DNA from: Dyadobacter jiangsuensis
Lineage (GTDB): Bacteria > Bacteroidota > Bacteroidia > Cytophagales > Spirosomataceae
DNA length: 64,000 nt
Assembly (NCBI RefSeq): GCF_003014695.1
Contig: NZ_PYAS01000008.1
Location: 248,001-312,000, forward strand
Reading direction: 5' to 3'
Part shown: piece after piece, positions 60,582-64,000 of the stretch
Layout: each line of letters begins with the position of its first letter
Numbering within the stretch: position 1 is the stretch's first letter
Translations under genes and position numbers: made by a program
Notes under the pieces: generated by a model
The model's database searches: none
Seen by the model: the letters and a program-made list of their open reading frames with translations, nothing else
Told to the model about the DNA's origin: nothing

Positions 60582-60890
60582 ATGGAAGGCGAAAATGAAA
60601 AACAGACGGTAATTACGCTGAACGATGAAAGTTTCAAGCATTACCTGATCGAGCGCTATGGCAGCTATGCCGAAGATCCCAACAGGAAACGACTCAAAAG
60701 CGCTTCGCAAGACCTGATCTCTCACGAGACATGGGTCCAATTGTATAACCAGGCCAAAAACGACATTACGCAAAAAGGGGGGTCGTTGATAGGCTACGAA
60801 CTGGTAAATAACATATTACTAAGCCATGACGGCATCAATTCTCATTGGCCTATGAACTGGATGTGGGTGATGAGGTTCGGAAGTAACTAA
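60582..60890 (+). CDS. Conserved-looking small protein of unknown function
   Basis: A 102-residue soluble protein (MEGENEKQTVITLNDESFKH, then ASQDLISHETWVQLYNQ and SHWPMNWMWVMRFG). ATG 60582 is preferred: the preceding codons in frame give a hydrophobic stretch that lacks a good start. I recognise no family. It is followed immediately by a perfect inverted repeat whose left arm includes the stop codon. Confidence 0.6.
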   Translation: MEGENEKQTVITLNDESFKHYLIERYGSYAEDPNRKRLKSASQDLISHETWVQLYNQAKNDITQKGGSLIGYELVNNILLSHDGINSHWPMNWMWVMRFGSN

Positions 60891-60915
60891 ATTCCCTTCA
60901 AAAGGGAATTTAGTT
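60885..60915 (+). terminator. Perfect 14-bp hairpin overlapping the stop codon
   Basis: AACTAAATTCCCTT at 60885-60898 and AAGGGAATTTAGTT at 60902-60915 with a 3-nt loop. The stop codon TAA of the preceding gene lies within the left arm. No long T-run follows, so it might act in mRNA stability. Confidence 0.65.
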
Positions 60916-61011
60916 CTTGGCTTGTCGGTTTTCGGGATTAACTTTACCAGCGGCTAATCTATTCATCGACCCAATCCCGGAAACCGGGACCGCGCACTAA
61001 TCACTTTCCTG

Positions 61012-61407
61012 ATGAGCTACTCCAAGATGATTTACCTTGTTGACGACGATCAGGACGACCGTTTTTTTATCCGGGAAGCGATTCAGGACTCGGGTATGAA
61101 TGTTCGCATTACCGAAGTGGAAAACGGCTTTGACCTTCTCACGCTGATGAAGGAGCTCATCGACCCGGAGGCTTCGGTTATCATTATCGACATGAATATG
61201 CCTAAAATGAACGGACTGGAAACGGTGGCGGCGATCCGCACGGACAACCGCCTAGCCGCAATGCCTATCGTGATGCTGTCCACCTCATCCAATCCAACGC
61301 TGATCCGGACAGCCTACCTGTCGGGCGTTACCAGCTTTATGACCAAACCGAGCACATTCGACGAGTTTGCACAACTTGCGCGGGAAATCGGGGAGCGTTT
61401 TTTATAG
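61012..61407 (+). CDS. Single-domain response regulator (receiver only)
   Basis: A 131-residue receiver domain with acidic DDD at 11-13, phospho-acceptor D60 in IIIDMNMPKMNG, Ser/Thr in VMLSTSSNP and Lys in FMTKPSTF. No output domain follows. It resembles phytochrome- or kinase-associated Rcp1/CheY-like regulators of Bacteroidota. No kinase is adjacent. Confidence 0.92.
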   Translation: MSYSKMIYLVDDDQDDRFFIREAIQDSGMNVRITEVENGFDLLTLMKELIDPEASVIIIDMNMPKMNGLETVAAIRTDNRLAAMPIVMLSTSSNPTLIRTAYLSGVTSFMTKPSTFDEFAQLAREIGERFL

Positions 61408-61468
61408 GCTGTCGCTTTCGTTCTATTTTTCGACCCGCGTCGCGCCGAACTTTGAAAGAAAAAAAGCT

Positions 61469-61963
61469 ATGACGACAATCAATCTTTTCCTTCTTTCGGC
61501 GGCGCTTGCCAGCGGCCTTATCGCCGGATTATTTTACACCTATTCATGCTCGGTGAATCCCGGACTTGGCGCGCTTTCCGATGCCAATTACCTCGCGGCA
61601 ATGCAATCCATTAATCGCGCTATTCTCAATCCCGTGTTCTTTTTGAGCTTCATGGGAACACTTTTGCTCTTGCCACTCAGCACTTATCAGCATTTCGGGA
61701 TGGGTACCCGTTTTTACTTGTTGCTCGCGGCGACGTTGGTGTATGTGATCGGGACATTCGGCGTTACTATTGCCGGCAATGTACCTTTGAATGATGCATT
61801 GGATAAAATGAACCTCACCGGGGCTTCCGCAAACGAACTGGCAGCGCATCGGTTAAAGTTCGAAGCCCCCTGGAACAGGCTACATACCATCCGCACTTAT
61901 GCCTCGGTGGTGTCGTTTGTGCTTGTACTACTTGCATGCCTTACCACACCCGACAACTCCTGA
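61469..61963 (+). CDS. DUF1772 (anthrone oxygenase-like) membrane protein
   Basis: A 164-residue membrane protein with four predicted helices and the DUF1772 pattern: LSAALASGLIAGLFYTYSCS, then LGALSDANYLAAMQSINRAI, then GTFGVTIAGNVPLNDALDKM and EAPWNRLHTIRTYASVVSFV. ATG 61469 is preferred. Function of the bacterial members is unknown; the name comes from fungal anthrone oxygenases. Confidence 0.85.
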   Translation: MTTINLFLLSAALASGLIAGLFYTYSCSVNPGLGALSDANYLAAMQSINRAILNPVFFLSFMGTLLLLPLSTYQHFGMGTRFYLLLAATLVYVIGTFGVTIAGNVPLNDALDKMNLTGASANELAAHRLKFEAPWNRLHTIRTYASVVSFVLVLLACLTTPDNS

Positions 61964-61974
61964 ACAAAAGCTGC

Positions 61975-64000
61975 TCATTCCACCCGACCCTTTTCGTCGT
62001 CGGACGCATTGTTGTTGTGACGACGTTTACGGGCGAAGGTTTCTTTTCCGAATTTGTAATTGAATGCAATGCTGATGCGCTGTGTATCCGTTTTGTTGAC
62101 CTGACGATAATCTGATTGAGCGATCCCGAATGACCGGCTATGATACACCCAGGAATGAAACAGGTCTTCGAAATTCACCGCGATCGTGCCTTTTCCTTTC
62201 CATATCTTTTTCTGAATGCCGCCGTTGACACGGAACATATTTGAAATCTGCGCCTGGGCGTTGATGTCGCGGCTGGCATAGTAACCTCCCAACTCTGCAT
62301 TCCAGCCATTGCCGAGGTTGAAATAGTTGTTGAGTTCAAGACGCGCCACATTGGTCGCATAATTTATTGCGTCGTTGTACAAAGGACCTTCCATAGCAAT
62401 GCGCGACAGCCGCAATGTGGTGCTATTGTACCACCAGCTCGTGACCTGGCCGGATACACTTGTGTTAAGCAATACCATATAACCACTGGCGATGTTATCG
62501 GGGCGACTGATGAACGTATCCCCCTTCGCCTGAATGGTTGTAAAAAGGACATTCGTGAAGCGATTGTAGCTGAGGCCCATGTTCAGAAAACTTTTATGCT
62601 GGTATTTCAATTCCAGCCGGTCCTGATATTGCGGTATCAAATGCGGGTTTCCCGCGCTGTAAGTGTATTGATCTTTGTAAAAAACGAAGGGGTTCAGCAT
62701 CTGGTAATTCGGTCGGTTGATCCTCCGCACGGCCATGAGTACAAATGCATTCTTGTCGTTCAGTTTGTAATTGAGAAAAATACTGGGGAAGAGTTTGGTG
62801 TATTTTTGGTTAAAACGTGTTGCCGGAACGGAGTCGTTACCCAGCTGATTGCCTTTTGCAAGCGTATTTTCCAAACGTAAACCCACTTGTATGCCAAAAC
62901 GTGCCCACCGTTTTTCACCACTGGCATAGGCGGAATTGATGTTCTCGCGGTACAGGAAGTGATTCGACCGGCGGTTGTCGATCACCACATTGCCGTCGTT
63001 GGTATTGAAGTAATTGAACACAAAGTCATTATCCACATAACTTGACTTAAATCCTGCCTCTACACGTCCTTTGTCCTTCAACGGGTGAACATAGTCAGCT
63101 TTCAAAGTGTAGATATTGATTTCCGAAGGGGTGCGATAGCGGAACAGCTCCCGGCTGGTCATGGTGCCGTCTGAATGGAACAGGCGGTTTTCAAGGTCTT
63201 GCCTGCCGTTGCTGTGATAGTTCAGATAGTTTACATCAATAGCCAACTCGCGGCCCTTATCGTTTAATTTGTGCAACATATTCATATTCAAACTAGTATT
63301 GTTGCGAATATCCTTCGAAACCGTACCGCCCTTTCCGGAGCTAATGAGGTTGTTAAGCGCATTCCGCTGCGTGCTTTCGTAGCTAAAATTGCCATTCCGC
63401 GAAGAACCATTCAGGTTGAGAATAGCCCCGAAAATCGTTTGGGGCTTAGCGGTCAGGTCCATTCCAAGGTTGATATTATAGCCGTTTCCAGCGGTTACCT
63501 GGTCGTTTTTCAGTCCAACCTGCGATTTCAATGTACCTGATTCCTCGAAGTACCTGCGGCTGAAATCATCTTTGCTGTAATTTTTTTCATAACTGTAACC
63601 CAGGTTGGCAAACAGGTTCAGCTTTCGGCGGTTGTAATTCAGATTCAGCGCGTCATTGCTTCGCGCGTACCTGCCCTGGCTCCCGCCCAGGGCTACGCTT
63701 CCCGTGAGCCCGCCCGCACGTGTTTTTTTCAAACGGATATCAATTACCGCATTACCTGCCGCATCGTATCGGGCAGGTGGGTTATCCATGAGTTCGATCT
63801 TATCGAGCACGCCGCCGGGTAACGATTTCAGGTAGGCCGCCAGATCGGCGCCCGACATGTAAGTACTGCGCCCGTCGATCAGCACCATTACCCCGCCCTT
63901 TCCATTTAAACTGATTTCTCCGTTCGCATTCAAAGTTACGCCCGGCGTTTTACTTAATACATCGAGCGTGTTACTGGTGGCGCTCCCGATCATAGAGCCG
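61975..64000 (-). CDS. Outer-membrane beta-barrel receptor, truncated at the right edge
   Basis: The 5' end lies outside the window, so only the C-terminal ~675 residues are visible; an internal Met at 63993 is not the true start. The plug-type motif LSKTPGVTLNANGEISLNGK, then MVLIDGRSTYMSGADLAAYL and IELMDNPPARYDAAGNAVID, and the barrel end (RISIAFNYKFGKETF) place it in the OMP_b-brl group, like the receptor at 7606. The C-terminus is unusually basic and Asn-rich (RKRRHNNNASDDEKGR), beyond the last barrel strand. Confidence 0.85.
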   Translation of the reverse strand, partial: GSMIGSATSNTLDVLSKTPGVTLNANGEISLNGKGGVMVLIDGRSTYMSGADLAAYLKSLPGGVLDKIELMDNPPARYDAAGNAVIDIRLKKTRAGGLTGSVALGGSQGRYARSNDALNLNYNRRKLNLFANLGYSYEKNYSKDDFSRRYFEESGTLKSQVGLKNDQVTAGNGYNINLGMDLTAKPQTIFGAILNLNGSSRNGNFSYESTQRNALNNLISSGKGGTVSKDIRNNTSLNMNMLHKLNDKGRELAIDVNYLNYHSNGRQDLENRLFHSDGTMTSRELFRYRTPSEINIYTLKADYVHPLKDKGRVEAGFKSSYVDNDFVFNYFNTNDGNVVIDNRRSNHFLYRENINSAYASGEKRWARFGIQVGLRLENTLAKGNQLGNDSVPATRFNQKYTKLFPSIFLNYKLNDKNAFVLMAVRRINRPNYQMLNPFVFYKDQYTYSAGNPHLIPQYQDRLELKYQHKSFLNMGLSYNRFTNVLFTTIQAKGDTFISRPDNIASGYMVLLNTSVSGQVTSWWYNSTTLRLSRIAMEGPLYNDAINYATNVARLELNNYFNLGNGWNAELGGYYASRDINAQAQISNMFRVNGGIQKKIWKGKGTIAVNFEDLFHSWVYHSRSFGIAQSDYRQVNKTDTQRISIAFNYKFGKETFARKRRHNNNASDDEKGRVE

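Overview
The window looks like a chromosome segment of a Cytophagales bacterium (phylum Bacteroidota), most like Dyadobacter or a related Spirosomaceae genus; the genus is an inference from family content, not from a search. Supporting signs are five TonB-dependent or related outer-membrane barrel receptors, two ECF sigma/FecR-type anti-sigma pairs, three LytS-like kinase/LytTR regulator pairs, a secreted protein with a type IX secretion C-terminal sorting domain, DUF families typical of the phylum (DUF6934, DUF6797), and -7 promoter boxes of the Bacteroidota form TAnnTTTG. No rRNA, tRNA, CRISPR array, integrase or complete insertion sequence was seen.

Layout. 1-10050: a truncated gene at the left edge, a TonB receptor, then an iron-uptake-like cluster (ECF sigma factor, atypical anti-sigma factor, DUF4374-like lipoprotein, PepSY membrane protein, large barrel receptor) interrupted by an antisense Rpn-type nuclease gene that carries a frameshifting 10-bp tandem duplication. 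10054-19583: a DUF218 protein, a long gene-poor stretch, two LytTR/LytS two-component pairs, a NarL-type regulator, an HxlR regulator divergent from an NAD(P)-dependent reductase, and a GntR regulator. 19683-31439: a T9SS-exported repeat protein, an AhpD-like protein, an Oar-like TonB receptor, and a classical siderophore receptor/FecR/ECF sigma cluster on the minus strand. 31703-38593: a stand-alone methyltransferase dimerisation domain, a DUF6934 gene with a 59-codon partner, a two-subunit molybdenum hydroxylase and a DUF6797 cytochrome c protein. 38752-46374: a purine permease with an exported nucleosidase, a ClC-type channel, an exported propeller/lipoprotein pair and a third LytS/LytTR pair. 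46543-53448: small proteins, a START-domain protein, a HigBA toxin-antitoxin module, a PhyH dioxygenase, an AraC regulator, a 2H phosphoesterase and a gamma-glutamyltransferase-like protein. 53501-64000: a VOC-GNAT fusion, an ankyrin protein, GNATs, an AlkZ-like protein, a degenerate SDR, a LuxR-type regulator, a lone receiver domain, a DUF1772 protein and a truncated barrel receptor.

Functional themes are metal and siderophore uptake under ECF control, envelope sensing, oxidative periplasmic chemistry, and purine salvage. The most unusual structural features are intergenic inverted arrays of short direct repeats: 10-nt units at about 23.5 and 58.2 kb and 7-nt units at about 47.0 kb. The gene density is high, with several convergent pairs overlapping or nearly touching at their 3' ends.
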